Of a DNA stretch of 64,000 nt, positions 39,301-51,827 are shown piece after piece (within the stretch, counting starts at the first letter, position 1; each line of letters begins with the position of its first letter). The notes below the pieces were generated by a model. It did no database searches. It was not told the DNA's origin and saw only the letters and a program-made list of their open reading frames with translations. Location of the stretch: NCBI GenBank assembly GCA_934045075.1, contig OW203725.1, positions 772,775 through 836,774 of the forward strand. Reading direction: 5' to 3'. Source of the DNA: Yponomeuta sedellus (taxonomy: Eukaryota; Arthropoda; Insecta; Lepidoptera; Yponomeutidae). The position numbers and the translations under genes are program-made.

Positions 39301-40385
39301 TATTGCTTCTATTTGCACTTGTTTTTGCAAAAAGTATAAGGTTCTGAAGTGCACATGTATTTCTAAGCGCACTGGAACGATTCCTATGAAGAAAATACAT
39401 TGCGTTGGAACTTGCTATTGATTTTAAATAGGTTTATTGCTTCCAAGTTGTTTTTCCAGCAAGAATTTTAAAGAAAAACTTACGGTGTGAGAAAAGATGA
39501 AACTTTTTCTGCATGGCAAAGCTCTGTTTAGTGTTATGCTAGAATGGAAAACCAATCGAATATTACATTAAACATCGGTCATGTTTCGCTGCACGCAGTG
39601 AACTGTTTTTTTTTAATTAAGGATTTAAAAAAAAATACTCCTACGTGTCCACCGCAAACATAGCTCTGTACAATGATTCTGACTGTACTTAATTAGTTTT
39701 ATTTGTATTTACGCCTGCAGTTTATTAATATCATAATCAAGAAATTACTTGATAATTGATTTACTTTCTTTAAATGCTTTTGAACCACAGTTCTTCTATT
39801 TGTAACTGAACAGTAGATGTCTACATATAGATTTATTTAAAAAAAATATAGATCAATTATCTCTGGGGATTCTAAAATTACGAATATTGTACTTACCCCA
39901 TACAAACAGTAAATCAAACGTGTCATCCTGTATTTTGAATTATTTGACAGTTGGGTGGCAACTGCCGAAAAATTCAAAATGGAAGATGACTGACGCATTT
40001 TAATCACTTTGTGCAGTTGAATGTAGAGTAGCGACAGCCCCCATTTACTTACCTACATTTTTGTGTAGAATAAAGCGATCCCTTCACTAAGAACAATGCG
40101 CTTGTCTGTGTGCGTGTGGGTCGGTTGCTCAGCGCCTTAAACCCCGAAATCCGCACCAAATTAGCGCGGGAGCCCCCAGCCGCCTCCGGGAGCGCGGGAT
40201 CAGTAACTTTAATTGCCTCCGCCATTAACCCTTCGAGATAACCCGTCGATTCTTTAAAGTTCGCCGATCGCCCGCCGCCACCCGGAGACAATCTACGCCA
40301 ATTATCTCCGGCTTACAACTACACTGTCTAACTCCGCGCCTTGACGAAAGGCAGAAGGCCCACTGTCCTTTCCTCATCATCGTTA
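39301..40385. other. Possible single-copy DNA in part
   Basis: 39,301-40,030 is AT-rich and unassigned. 40,040-40,330 is GC-balanced with CTTTAATTGCCTCCGCCATT and AATTATCTCCGG, no repeat family recognised. Confidence 0.35.
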
Positions 40386-40668
40386 TCGAAATCAACCCTT
40401 GTATGTCCCCACTTCTGGGGCACGGGTCTCTTCCTGCATCGTAGGAATGTTAGGCCATACTCCACCACGGTGGCCAAGTCCGAGTTGGTGGAGGATTGTA
40501 ACACAGTGACGGGACTTACGGTCAGAAGGTATCAAGCCGCCCATAATGCCTTCAGAAGCCATGTCAGCATGGCTTAACGATTGCCATTATATGACAGCCG
40601 GCACCAACGGCTTAACGTGCCTTGCGAAGCACGGAAGCGCTCAAAAAAATGCCACAGCGGTAGTCACG
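40386..40668 (-). mobile_element. 5S-SINE joined to a SINE-A
   Basis: 3' two-thirds of the family on the minus strand, with a small duplication (AGAAGCCATGTCAGCATGGC). It ends in the middle of the 5S-like region, about ten bases before the SINE-A head. Confidence 0.82.
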
Positions 40669-40677
40669 TGGTAAAGG

Positions 40678-40850
40678 GCCTGTGGCGCAGCGGTAGCGTA
40701 TCTGCCTACCATGCGAGAGGTTCGAACCCCGGCTAGGACAGCAAAAAAAACCCAGGTCTTGTTTACATGTTTGTGATGTCGCTGTTTCTGGTTTCCACGA
40801 CACAGGGTATCCTAGTGTGGTGCCAGAAGCAATATATGTAAAAAAAATTT
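40678..40850 (+). mobile_element. SINE-A copy 5
   Basis: TGTGGCGCAGCGGTAGCGTA, then a shortened variable region directly before GGTTCGAACCCCGG, and the standard body ending near GTGGTGCCAGAAGC. Confidence 0.85.
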
Positions 40851-40993
40851 ATATGTGTAGGACTTGAAAACACTGTGGTTATTTTGAAAACCGTAGGAAA
40901 TTTGCTGATAAAGAATGAAATGGAAAGAAAAATTGTTTTGAAGTAGGTAAACTTACAGTATTATGGTGGTATTATTTCGTCAAAAGTGAAAAA

Positions 40994-41118
40994 ACGCTCG
41001 TAGCCTAGTCGAACAGAGTAATTGGAATCAATCACTTAAGTTAAGCAACAACAGGCGCGGTCGGGTGCAGTATGGGTGACCGTCCCATGACTACCGCTAG
41101 TGGCATTTTTTCCGAGTG
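40994..41118 (+). mobile_element. 5S-SINE, 5' third
   Basis: Leader GCTCGTAGCCTAGTCGAACA, GTTAAGCAACAACAGGCG and GTATGGGTGACCGTCCCATG, ending at TTTTTTCCGAGTG. It breaks off at the same place where F interrupted the copy at 36,055. Confidence 0.8.
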
Positions 41119-41240
41119 CAGCATTCGGCAGATACTGGATGCGGCAAGCTGAAGACAAGGCGCTATGGCGCTCATTAGGGCATGGCTATGTCCAGAAGTG
41201 GACTACCTGAAAGTGGACTGCCTGAAGAAGAAGAAGATGG
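41119..41240 (+). mobile_element. F element 3' end next to a 5S-SINE
   Basis: GGATGCGGCAAGCTGAAGAC, GCGCTCATTAGGGCATGGC and a duplicated GTGGACTACCTGAA/GTGGACTGCCTGAA before GAAGAAGAAG. No 3' part of the 5S-SINE follows. Confidence 0.7.
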
Positions 41241-41337
41241 AAATAAATATAGAAAATGGTGTAAAGATTTTTCCACGATCTAGATGTCTTAATGTTAATT
41301 ATTCCATCTCGATCAAGATCGATTCGATCGATAGATC

Positions 41338-41490
41338 GAAGCATTAACTGTTAATTTACTACCCTCAGCAAAATAATGCTTTCAAGATGACGCTTGTCAC
41401 CTAAGTCTTCCGGGACCACCGTACTTGCAAAAGTGCCAAAACGTCAGAAAATTGTAAAATGTATATCCGTGAAAATACAGTTTCAATTAT
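41338..41490 (+). mobile_element. PLE-like block, diverged
   Basis: GCATTAACTGTTAATTTACT, GGGACCACCGTACTTGCAAA, AAGTGCCAAAACGTC and ATATCCGTGAAAATACAG align in order with 5,110-5,250. Confidence 0.4.
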
Positions 41491-42061
41491 GTCTAGTGCT
41501 CGTGTTAACATTAGAAAATACTATAGCAAGTGAATGCGTTCTATGGAAGTTATTATTATTTCTTTATACCAATTCCTTTTACAATTGTCTTTGTACGGCC
41601 ACGAAAGTTTTGAAAAATGTAACAACATTATTTTTCTAGCATTTTCTACGCGCTCTCAAAGAACACACGGAGTGGAATATTTCCAAAGGAGCATTGCAAC
41701 CACTTCAAAAGGGACTGCTGTGTTCGCCCAGAGCGGTCGATCTCGTGGCGAACAATACAGTGAATGGTGGCGACACAAACCACTCACAACGGGATTACGT
41801 TTGAAGAGCGTTCCACTACTCCACTTCCTGACCCAATTGCACTTGCGTGTGAGAACACAAACGTCTTTCCTCATAAGATGTTGACATAGGCGTTTCTAAT
41901 GGTGCGTTGGATCATTGGATGTAACAAACACCTCGTGGCTTGAAAGCTCACTACAGTGTGATGCAGAACGTACGTACCTTCGGTGACAGAAGGACAACGT
42001 ACAAAAGATCGTAAAAAATATATTTAACATCTGTAAAATATATGGCAATATTCATATATTT
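41491..42061. other. Unassigned; 116-codon frame
   Basis: A plus-strand open frame at 41,534-41,884 has no motif I recognise, is mirrored by a 72-codon frame on the other strand, and has no sign of selection that I can test here. Confidence 0.3.
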
Positions 42062-42369
42062 CAAAACCTATTTAGAGGCTAAAAATTTCACCCATGCCGG
42101 GATTCGAACCCGCAACCTCTGGCTATCCGTGCCAGCGCTTTACCAATTGAGCCAATGGGCGACTCACCGGCATCAGTGAAATTTCGAACCTCTTTACACT
42201 ATTCTCTGTATTACGTACAGGCAGCGACATCTGGCTTAAGCAAATTGCATCACTTACAGCCCCGACTACCTACTTTGCAGTTAGGTTTTACATCGGAACG
42301 ATATCACTGTACCCACATGATTATACTATTTTTATTTTTAATGCACTAACCCGTGCTAAGGACTAATTT
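42062..42369 (-). mobile_element. SINE-B, long form, left arm of an inverted pair
   Basis: Minus-strand order: 'CCTTAGCACGGGTTAGTGCA' block, ~200-nt 5' block (CAGATGTCGCTGCCTGTACG), tRNA-like head (42,162 to 42,089), AATTTTTAGC, tail. The acceptor ATGGGTGA and box B GGGTTCGAATCCC are intact. Confidence 0.85.
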
Positions 42370-42379
42370 AAAACCTATT

Positions 42380-42570
42380 AGTGTAAAGACTTTCGAAATT
42401 TCACTGATGCCGGTCAGTCGCTCATTGGCTCAATTGGTAGAGCGCTGGCACGGATAGCCAGAGGTTGCGGGTTCGAATCCCGTCAAGGGTGAAATTTTTA
42501 GCCTCTAAATAGGTTTTTAAATTTGTCCTTAGCACGGGTTAGTGCATTAAAAATAAAAATAGTATAATAT
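42380..42570 (+). mobile_element. SINE-B, right arm of the inverted pair
   Basis: From GTGTAAAGACTTTCGAAATT through the tRNA-like head (42,419-42,492) and tail, followed by another copy of the TTAGCACGGGTTAGTGCATT block. About 145 bp are an inverted repeat of 42,062-42,205. Confidence 0.85.
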
Positions 42571-42967
42571 TCATACATGTATTGGCCGTATTTCATACAG
42601 AAAATAATTAGTATAAAGTCGAATAATAGAGATTCCTCGATATTAGAGTTTGGGGCCTACTAAGTTCAACCTGTGACGTCAGTAGGTGCAACCTTGACAA
42701 CATTACATGCAACACAGTTACTTGTCCTGAACACCTTGTGATATGGGTACCAAACAAATCCTACTGATATAAAAGTTTGTGAAGACCGAGGCAGACTCAG
42801 TTGTCTGAGGTATTCACATACCTCGGCACTTGAAATTGCCAATCACCGGTTGTTTCGCGTGGAAATTATGCTCAGACTCTCTTTGATAAACCTCTCTGCA
42901 GTGTAGCGGACATAAGCTAAAAAAATCTAAGTATACTACGGTGCGAGTCACGCATTTCGTAGTTTTT
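42571..42967. other. Unassigned, with a SINE-E fragment
   Basis: 42,795-42,852 carries GTCTGAGGTATTCACATACC and GGCACTTGAAATTGCC of SINE-E. The rest is not recognised. Confidence 0.45.
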
Positions 42968-43177
42968 TTTTAATTCATGGACATTTATTACACAGATCTC
43001 GTTAGCATTATACTAAGAACAACTAAATTACTTGTGTTATAGGTGCTAACTCGACGATAGATTTAATACAATAAATAACATACAAGACCCGAGACAAACT
43101 AGAAAAGTTCGTATCCTAGTTTGACCCGGCCGGGATCGAAGCCGAGACCTTCGGTCTTGGCAGCGCCACCGAGGCCG
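42968..43177 (-). mobile_element. SINE-C copy 2, 5' half
   Basis: Minus-strand head with a deletion in the anticodon region (CTTGGCAGCGCCACC on the plus strand) and body to ATTCATGGACATTTATTACA. It lacks the 3' half. Confidence 0.75.
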
Positions 43178-43441
43178 TCGTCGTTTGTGTCAAAATGTCA
43201 GAACAATTAATATAGATAGAAAACACTTTATCGTACATAAAAAATGAAATTTCTCACATATTTCTTAACCTAAGAGTAAAGACGGCGGCTTTATCACTAA
43301 TCACCAGTACTGGAATGACACGACTTTTGGCATTTGACTGGGATTATTCTACCTACTCTGGTGGTCCACTCACCATCTGTAGGTATTTATAGTGCGCCTA
43401 TTCCGATCAATGATTGTTTAATTTCGATTTTGGTATAATGG

Positions 43442-43688
43442 ACGGCCTCGGTGGCGCAGCGGTTTGGCACGATGACTGTAAAACCGAAGGTTCGATCCCC
43501 GGCCCGGTCAAACTAGGAAACGAACTTTTCTAGTTTGTCTCGGGTCTTGGATGTTATCTATGTATTTATTGTATCAATTAATCGTCGAGTTAGCACCTAT
43601 AACACAAGTCATTTAGTTTTACTTAGTATAGGGCTAACGGGATCTGTGTAATATGTCCATGAATAATTATTATTTATTATTATTTACT
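43442..43688 (+). mobile_element. SINE-C copy 3
   Basis: GCCTCGGTGGCGCAGCGGTT, GGTTCGATCCCCGGCCCGG, then body to ATATGTCCATGAATAA and a TTATTATTTATTATTA end. This is the 5' half with a TTA-rich tail, opposite in orientation to copy 2. Confidence 0.82.
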
Positions 43689-44648
43689 AGCGTATGAAAG
43701 AGCACCTTTTGTAACTACTCAATTGGTGATAGATCAGTGTATGGGATCCGTTTTCCTAATTGCCGCTGTTTCCTTGATAGATTACCGTCTTAGTGTACTC
43801 GGTATGCGAGTTTGCACTCAGGCGTAAGTTTTTACGACTGCAAACTTTATGCATTATTCAGACAATGTTGCTTGCGCGTAATATCTTATTCTATTAGCTA
43901 ACAAGTTAGTATATTCAGCGTCTTGCAATACGGAGTGGAATCTTAACATCTCCACTTAGCGGGTGTCATAAAGGGGTGTAAATCAGGCGGCTCTTAGCGT
44001 GCGACGATAGAGGTCAGTTTCGCTCGGCGCAGGTGCTCGTGTGTTGTACATAGTTGCATTATCACTGCACCTGCCAACTGGTGTTGCCAGATCTCTCTCT
44101 TTTCACGAAATTTAGGTTTTTCAGTCCCTTAAGAAAAAATCCCCTGCCAACATAGGGACGAAAGTTGAAGTTAGCTCCGTCTAAAGTAAATACCCACTAC
44201 GCTAGTTTGGCGTAGTGGGTGCTTAATTTTGACGAAACAAATTAGGCAAATTGGAGGCTGATCATGGATATATAAGCTTCAGTTTATATGTTTTCTCACA
44301 CCAAAAATACAAGGTTCACAAAGAAAGGTAAGCATTCATAGATTTATAATAATTTTCCTCACATAAAATTCTATTTTTGTAACCATTATGTTACGTCCCA
44401 CTCTCGCTTTTCGCCATTAGAGGGTATTTAGAAAATCTGATGTGGTAACACTCCTGTCAGCTAATGAGCCCGGCTACGGCTCGGCGGGCGGCGAAGGTAT
44501 TTTTATATTATGAAATTAGTTGCGCGTTTGTCAACTTGGTTCGAAGGCACTGCATGAGGGAGTTAAGGCAGTTAGTATTAAGTGTTTCTTAAGTAGCTTC
44601 TCTAAGTTGATCGCTGTTCGTAGTAAATTTAGAGCTAAGCGATTATTG
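43689..44648. other. Unassigned, with a small hairpin
   Basis: ACCCACTACGC and GCGTAGTGGGT form a hairpin at 44,192-44,220 with a 7-nt loop. The rest has no recognised feature. Confidence 0.45.
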
Positions 44649-44896
44649 CTGTGTGGTGTCGGCCTAGAGAATAGCACCAACCCAAAATCTTCCCGCGGGT
44701 GTCGTAAAAGGCGACTAAGGGATACAATCCAGGGGGTGGGCAGCAGTGCCCCCTGCAGTACAATTCCAACTGCGATCCCCAACCCGCATGCACAGCGTGG
44801 GGATTATGGGCATTACCCCCCAATGATGGCACAACCTTGCGCTCATTGGGAGGGCTATGTCCAACAGTAGACTAATATAGCCTGAAGAAGAAAAAG
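44649..44896 (+). mobile_element. F element, long copy
   Basis: From TGTGTGGTGTCGGCCTAGAG to AAGAAGAAAAAG, with the core intact and a 10-base loss in GCTATGGCGCTCATT. Collinear with 26,782-27,039. Confidence 0.8.
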
Positions 44897-44989
44897 ATTA
44901 GATACAGCATATTGCAAAGAGGTCCGATGAAACTTTGTTTGTAGTCTATAAACCTCCTACTTCAGGGTGCAGGCCTTTTTATCAGAGAG

Positions 44990-45117
44990 ACAGTGATCTA
45001 ACTACCACGCGTGCCTGCCGCTGATTGGTCATTTCAAGCACTAAGGTATTTTAACACCTCAGACACTCAGGTTTCCTCCCGATGCTTTCCTTCACCATGA
45101 GCTTGTGTATTGCTACT
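44990..45117 (-). mobile_element. SINE-E, 3' half
   Basis: GGTATTTTAACACCTCAGAC, ACTCAGGTTTCCTCCCGATG and CTTTCCTTCACC on the plus strand. This is the inverse of the 13,400-13,470 order. Confidence 0.55.
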
Positions 45118-45228
45118 ATAGGAGGACGCCTATGCCCAAAAGTGGATACCCTACATGACCAATTGAATAAAAATAAATTACATGTTACTTAATAAAATTA
45201 ATGAATTAAATGAATACTATACTATTTG

Positions 45229-45476
45229 AAAACCTATTTAGAGGTTAAAAATTTCACCCATGCCGGGATTCGAACCCGCAACCTCTGGCTATCCGTGCCA
45301 TATACTATTTTTATTTTTAATGCACTAACCCGTGCTAAGGAACAAATTTAAAAACCTATTTGGAGGCTAAAAATTTCACCCATGCCGGGATTCAAACCCG
45401 CAACCCGCAAGCCAGAGGTTGCGGGTTCGAATCCCGGCATGGGTGAAATTTTTAGCCTCTAAATAGGTTTTTAAAT
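45229..45476. mobile_element. Rearranged SINE-B cluster forming a hairpin
   Basis: A minus-strand tail and half tRNA head (45,229-45,300), then the ATACTATTTTTATTTTTAAT block, then a second minus-strand tail and head fragment. At about 45,408 it folds back to a plus-strand half head and tail ending at 45,476. 45,350-45,476 is a nearly perfect 60-bp-arm hairpin. Confidence 0.8.
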
Positions 45477-45689
45477 GAATACTTTTAGTATTAGCTATTG
45501 CAACGAAATGAAATTAATTAATACTTACTTATCTAATGCTTAATTGATTATTTTAAATGAATGTATGCTGCTCATAAAAAAACTATTATTTAGTATTATA
45601 ATGCATAAACATATTTAATGTCTAATTTATATTGTGTGAGGAAATAAACCCTTATTATTATTATTGCTACAATAAATTTATAAATGTAC

Positions 45690-45745
45690 ATAACTTCGAA
45701 AACAAAGTACATGGATCCGCACGGGGAACCGAACCATGGACCGCT
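45690..45745 (-). mobile_element. SINE-E head fragment
   Basis: GTACATAACTTCGAAAACAA and GGAACCGAACCATGGACCGC look like the tRNA-to-body junction of SINE-E, degraded. Confidence 0.4.
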
Positions 45746-45769
45746 GAAACATATATCGTCGAGGTGGAC

Positions 45770-46185
45770 GACCTCGTTTGTGCAGCGGTTTGGCACTCTC
45801 TGTAATACCGAAGGTCTCGGCGATCCCGGTCGGGTCAAACTAGGAAACGAACTGTCCTAGTTTGTCTCGGGTCTTGGATTTTATCTATGTATTTATTGTA
45901 TTAAATCTATCGTCGGGTTAGCACCTATAACACAAGTCATTTAGTAGTACTTAGTATAGGGCTAACGAGATCTGTGTAATATGTCCATGAATATTAATAA
46001 TTTATTTATTTATTATTATTAATTCTACTTGTGGGCGTAAACTATAAGATGTATATCTTTTTACATTGTTAAGGATTCCTCTGTATACCTTCTAAGGTGT
46101 CTAAAGTGATAAATAATTAAGAATCTCAGGTGGAATATACTCCTAGGTTCTGTTTCCGAAGTATTTAATAAATAATGGTGAATAT
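45770..46185 (+). mobile_element. SINE-C copy 4, full length
   Basis: Degraded head (GACCTCGTTTGTGCAGCGGT, GATCCCGGTCGGGTC), standard body, internal ATTTATTTATTATTATT, then TTCTACTTGTGGGCGTAAAC and TCTGTTTCCGAAGTATTTAA. Its 3' end runs straight into the TTTA array, at the position where copy 1 ends. Confidence 0.82.
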
Positions 46186-47813
<1,628 letters not shown>

Positions 47814-47846
47814 TTATGAAATAACACAAATGTAAACCATAAATGC

Positions 47847-47941
47847 AGGCAGATGCTGGATGCGGCAAGCTGAAGACAGGGCGCTATGGCGCTCATTAGG
47901 GGAGGGCTATGTCCAGCAGTGGACTAGTATAGCCTGACGAT
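47847..47941 (+). mobile_element. F element 3' end
   Basis: GATGCTGGATGCGGCAAGCT, GAAGACAGGGCGCTATGGCG and CCAGCAGTGGACTAGTATAG, ending CCTGACGATGG instead of GAAGAAG. Confidence 0.7.
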
Positions 47942-48286
47942 GGACATAAATGTAAATAACTTTTATCATGAGACTTAGGCCAGTATTACAGAAGCGTACT
48001 CAAGCGCCAATCTCTACTTAAGACTAGTTTTGAGTATGGATTTAATTTTAGAACGTTACTTGAGTCGAGATTCATCAAGCGCGACTCAACTGAGTAATAG
48101 CTAATTCGAGAACGATACTTGGGTAGCAATCTCTACTTAAGTAAAGATCAAATCTCTATTTACTCAAGTGTGGTCGGAACCACGCTTGAGAGTCGATCGG
48201 CCAGTTATTATAATTGTCAATTTGGAATGTTTATTGCAAAATTCATATATTCGAAAACCTTGATTACTGTGACGAAATAGTTAATG

Positions 48287-48579
48287 ACAGCAGCAGCCCC
48301 TTAGGCATTTAAGGGACGCTCAAGACCCCTACTGCATGGATTCTAATAAGTGTTTATGTGCAAAAACAATTACATTAATACTGGGGTGGTTTCATTGAAT
48401 AAGTTTCACGCAAGACCCATATCCTGTACCTACTATGATAACCAGGCAAGGACATCACAAACATGAAAGTACACCGAGACTGTGGCCACTTGTACAAATA
48501 TATAGGCCCACAGTGGGAATCGAACCCACAAGCTCGGTCTTGGTAACCAAGCGCCTTAGCGGCTAGGACAACATGACAG
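48287..48579 (-). mobile_element. SINE-D copy (tRNA-derived)
   Basis: The head on the minus strand: CCTAGCCGCTAAGGCGCTTG, GTTACCAAGACCGAGC and GGGTTCGATTCCCACTGTGG. The body has TTTGTGATGTCCTTGCCTGG and ends at TAAATGCCTAAGG. It lies inside the TIR element, so it inserted later. Confidence 0.75.
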
Positions 48580-48680
48580 TCACAAAAGGAATAAATAAAA
48601 TAATCAGTAAAACAATCTCAGCTTTTTTATTGCTCATAAAATTGGAAATAATTGAAACATTATTATTATCATATAAATCC

Positions 48681-49675
48681 GCTGTGTTGAAGTTGACTTT
48701 TTATCTTCCTCGAGGAGGATCCTCTTCACTGTGGTGAAGTTGAAGTTTTATGTTCAACGAGCATGTTCCTCTCCACTGTGGTGAAATTGAAGTTTTATGT
48801 TCAATGAGCAGGTTCCTCTTCACTGCGGTGAAGTTAAAGTTTTATGTTCAACGAGCAGGTTCCTCTTCACTGTGGTGAAGTTGAAGTTTTATGTTTAAAG
48901 AGCAGGTTCCTCTCCACTGCAGTGAAGTTGAAGTTTTATGTTTAACGAGCAGGTTCCTCTTCACTGCGGTGAAGTTAAAGTTTTATGTTCAACAAGCAGG
49001 TTCCTCTTCACTGTGGTGAAGTTGAAGTTTTATGTTTACCGAGCAGGTTCCTCTCCACAGCGGTGAGGTTGAAGTTTTATGTTCAACAAGCAGGTTCCTC
49101 TCCACTGCGGAGAAGTTGAAGTTTTATGTTCAACGAGCAGGTTCCTCTTCACTGCGGTAAAGTTGAAGTTTTATGTTCAACGAGCAGGTTCCTCTTCACT
49201 GCGGTGAGGTTGAAGTTTTATGTTCAACAAGCAGGTTCCTCTCCACTGCGGAGAAGTTGAAGTTTTATGTTCAACGAGCAGGTTCCTCTTCACTGCGGTA
49301 AAGTTGAAGTTTTATGTTCAACGAGCAGGTTCCTCTTCACTGCAGTGAAGTTGAAGTTTTATGTTCACTGAGCAGGTTCCTCTCTACTGCGGTGAAGTTG
49401 AAGTTTTATGTTCAACAAGCAGGTTCCTCTCCGCTGCGATGAAGTTGAAGTTTTATGTCCAATGAGCAGGTTCCTCTGCACTGCAGTGAAGTTGAAGTTT
49501 TATGTCCAATGAGCAGGTTCCTCTGCACTGCGGTGAAGTTGAAGTTTTCATGAGCAGGTTCCTCTCCACCGCGATGAAGTTGAGTTTTTGTCTTCTACGT
49601 GGAGGACCCTCTCCACTGCAGTGAAGTTAACTTTTTATGTTCCACAAGGAGGATTCTTTCCACTATGGTGAAGTT
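48681..49675 (+). repeat. 47-bp minisatellite, about 21 units
   Basis: Unit: GTGAAGTTGAAGTTTTATGT, TCAACGAGCAGGTTCCTCTT, CACTGCG. Unit starts at 48,734, 48,781, 48,828 and 48,875 fix the period. A three-unit block (about 141 bp) around 49,065-49,205 repeats at 49,206-49,346, a higher-order repeat. Outer units are more diverged than central ones. Confidence 0.92.
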
Positions 49676-50344
49676 CCTTGTTCTCATTTTTTCACATCTC
49701 GTTTCAAAACCACACCGACTATGTATTTAGTAAACATATTAGCATAAATAAGTAGACAGACGTCAAGAGAATTAGTTTATCGACATTTCTTACGTTCCGT
49801 TCTGTACTCAAAGCGAATAAATAAACAAGAAGCGTGAACGTTTTGCTTTCTTTAAATATACGGTTCATTACAAACTAATAACTAAATAAAGAAACTTTGA
49901 ACATTTTATTTACGAATACGTAAACATTATTTTAGTTTCCTCTGTATATTTGACATAATTCACTAAGTTTCATCGTCACGTTTTTGTAACATGCGTAAAA
50001 CGGAATAAAAATCTACACTTGTATTTTTCTTGTCATAGAAAACAAACTTTGATCATAGACAATCTGATTGCAGATCTGAATCTCTACTTAAGCAGTGATT
50101 GGCTGATCTCTACTCAAGAACTGTTTGAAAATAAAGGGAGTGCTTGAGCATCGATTCAGCGCTCAAGTAATGATTGGGCGATCTGAGATCAATCTGTGCT
50201 TGAGCATCGTTCTGTAATACCGGCCTAACTCTGAAACCGTCAAAAAATTTGAGAGTGGGGAAGTCTAGCTTATTCGGGTGTAAATACGAAAAACGCTTGT
50301 GTTTGCGCTAACGTGTTAAAAGTTTTACTTAGTAAAAGTATATA

Positions 50345-50510
50345 CTTTTTTTTAATGCACTAACCCGTGCCAAGGACAATTTTAAATACCTGTGTAGTGA
50401 CTAAAAAAACCACCCATGCCGGGACTCGAACCCGCGACCTCTGGCTAACCGTATCAGCGCTCTTCCAACTGATCTAATGGGTGGAAGTTTGAGCCTATAA
50501 ATAGATTTTC
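50345..50510 (-). mobile_element. SINE-B, left arm of an inverted pair
   Basis: tRNA-like head 50,484 to 50,411 and a diverged tail (ACCTGTGTAGTGACTAAAAA on the plus strand), then AATGCACTAACCCGTGCCAA. Confidence 0.78.
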
Positions 50511-50802
50511 CTTAGCACGGGTTAGTGCATTTAAAAAAGGAATATGATCATGTAGGTACAGCGATATCAATCCGATGTAAAACTTAACTGCAAAGTAGGT
50601 ACTCGGGGCTGCAAGTGATGCAAATTATTTCAGCCAGATGTCGCTGCCTGTACGTAAATGTTGTAAAGAGGTCCGAAATTTCACTGACGCAGGCGAGTCG
50701 CCCATTAGCTCAGTTGGGAGAGCGCTGGCACGGTTATCCAGAGGTCGCGGGTTTGAGTCCCGGCATGAATGGAATTTTTAGCCTCTAAATAGGTTTTTAG
50801 TA
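50511..50802 (+). mobile_element. SINE-B, long form, right arm
   Basis: CCTTAGCACGGGTTAGTGCA, 5' block with GCAAAGTAGGTACTCGGGGC, tRNA-like head 50,699-50,772, AATTTTTAGCCTCTAAATAG. The block order is the same as 52,836-53,143. Confidence 0.85.
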
Positions 50803-51217
50803 AAAGTTATTCGTGCATTTCCATACAAAATATCGTCTGAAGATGCTTTTCTTCATCAAATATTTTGCCCACCTTTCCTACGTAGCACAACGTCCATAAA
50901 CGGTATATACGCGTTGTGACCTATTCAAATGCATTAATAAATTTCTATTGCGTTAATAAACGTTTTCGAGTTTTCCTTAAATAAGGTTTAGTTTTAATAT
51001 AAATCTTTATTTGGCACTACAAAGTATGACCTTTATAAAGTACGTGTAAGGTTTCAGTGTGGTTGTGTCGCGCTTAGCATACCGTCACTCACAATGAAGC
51101 AGTAGGAATGTATAATTTCTCCTGAATGACGCACAGCTATAGTAGGCTTAGAGGTGACCGGGGGGGCGAGTCCCTAAAATGCATAGTTGTTCAATATAAC
51201 CATATTAGTCCGGTTAT
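50803..51217. other. Unassigned
   Basis: No repeat or frame recognised. Confidence 0.4.
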
Positions 51218-51334
51218 GCCCAGCGTGGGGATTATGGGCATTACCCCCCAATGATGGCACAACCTTGCGCTATGGCGCTCATTAGGGGAGGGCTATGTCC
51301 AGCAGTGGACTAATATAGCCTGAAGAAGAAGAAG
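51218..51334 (+). mobile_element. F element 3' end
   Basis: CCCAGCGTGGGGATTATGGG to TAGCCTGAAGAAGAAGAAG, nearly consensus. Confidence 0.82.
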
Positions 51335-51557
51335 CCCGGTAATTGTCGTTTCATTCACACTCAGTAATCTAGTAACCAATCGCATTGAAATGGTACCCGT
51401 GTTACTTAACTTGGCGCCTTGCGCGATTCTATCTTCTTCGCGAGAGGTGCCTATTTAATTTGCGCGGGTTATACCCCTGGAATGTCATTTTACTGCTATT
51501 GCTTTGTAGACTACCAAGTTGAGGCAAATAACAATCAATATCGATGTATAGTATCAG

Positions 51558-51676
51558 GCGTTACTTTGCGGAAATCCATAATAGCATTAAAAAGTGAAGA
51601 TTACTTTGCAAAATTCCGCCAAAAATTTATTTTTCATTTTGGCGGAATTTAGCAAAGTATTCTTCACTTTTTAATG
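51558..51676. mobile_element. Fold-back MITE, 40-bp arms
   Basis: GGCGTTACTTTGCGGAAATC leads in, then CATTAAAAAGTGAAGATTAC and the inverse GTATTCTTCACTTTTTAATG. TTCCGCCAAAA/TTTTGGCGGAA close the inner ends. Confidence 0.75.
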
Positions 51677-51827
51677 TAATCAATATCGTGATATTTGAGA
51701 AACTATGTACGTATTAAGCTCTAGGGTCTAATGTCCCGCCCATCTACACTTAAGTTTTGTGGTTCGTGGCCCCACGTCGTCCACTTTAGTCCATTAAACA
51801 CAGACGAAATTTTCGTAACTACATCTA

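Larger units (their letters stand above)
47978..50225. mobile_element. TIR element carrying a minisatellite (PIF/Harbinger-like ends)
   Basis: The left end GGCCAGTATTACAGAAGCG is matched by the right end CGTTCTGTAATACCGGCC. TTA lies outside left and TAA outside right, close to the TWA targets of PIF/Harbinger. CTCAAG, CTACTTAAG and GCTTGAGCATCG motifs repeat in both subterminal parts. No transposase: the interior is a SINE-D copy, a 47-bp minisatellite and AT-rich sequence. About 2.25 kb. Confidence 0.7.

Noticed and set aside
41534..41884. 116-codon plus-strand frame
   Set aside because: No motif recognised, and a long frame exists on the opposite strand over the same bases; not enough to call a gene.
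48681..49675. CRISPR-like array (regular repeats)
   Set aside because: Units are contiguous with no spacers, and the genome is eukaryotic; this is a minisatellite.
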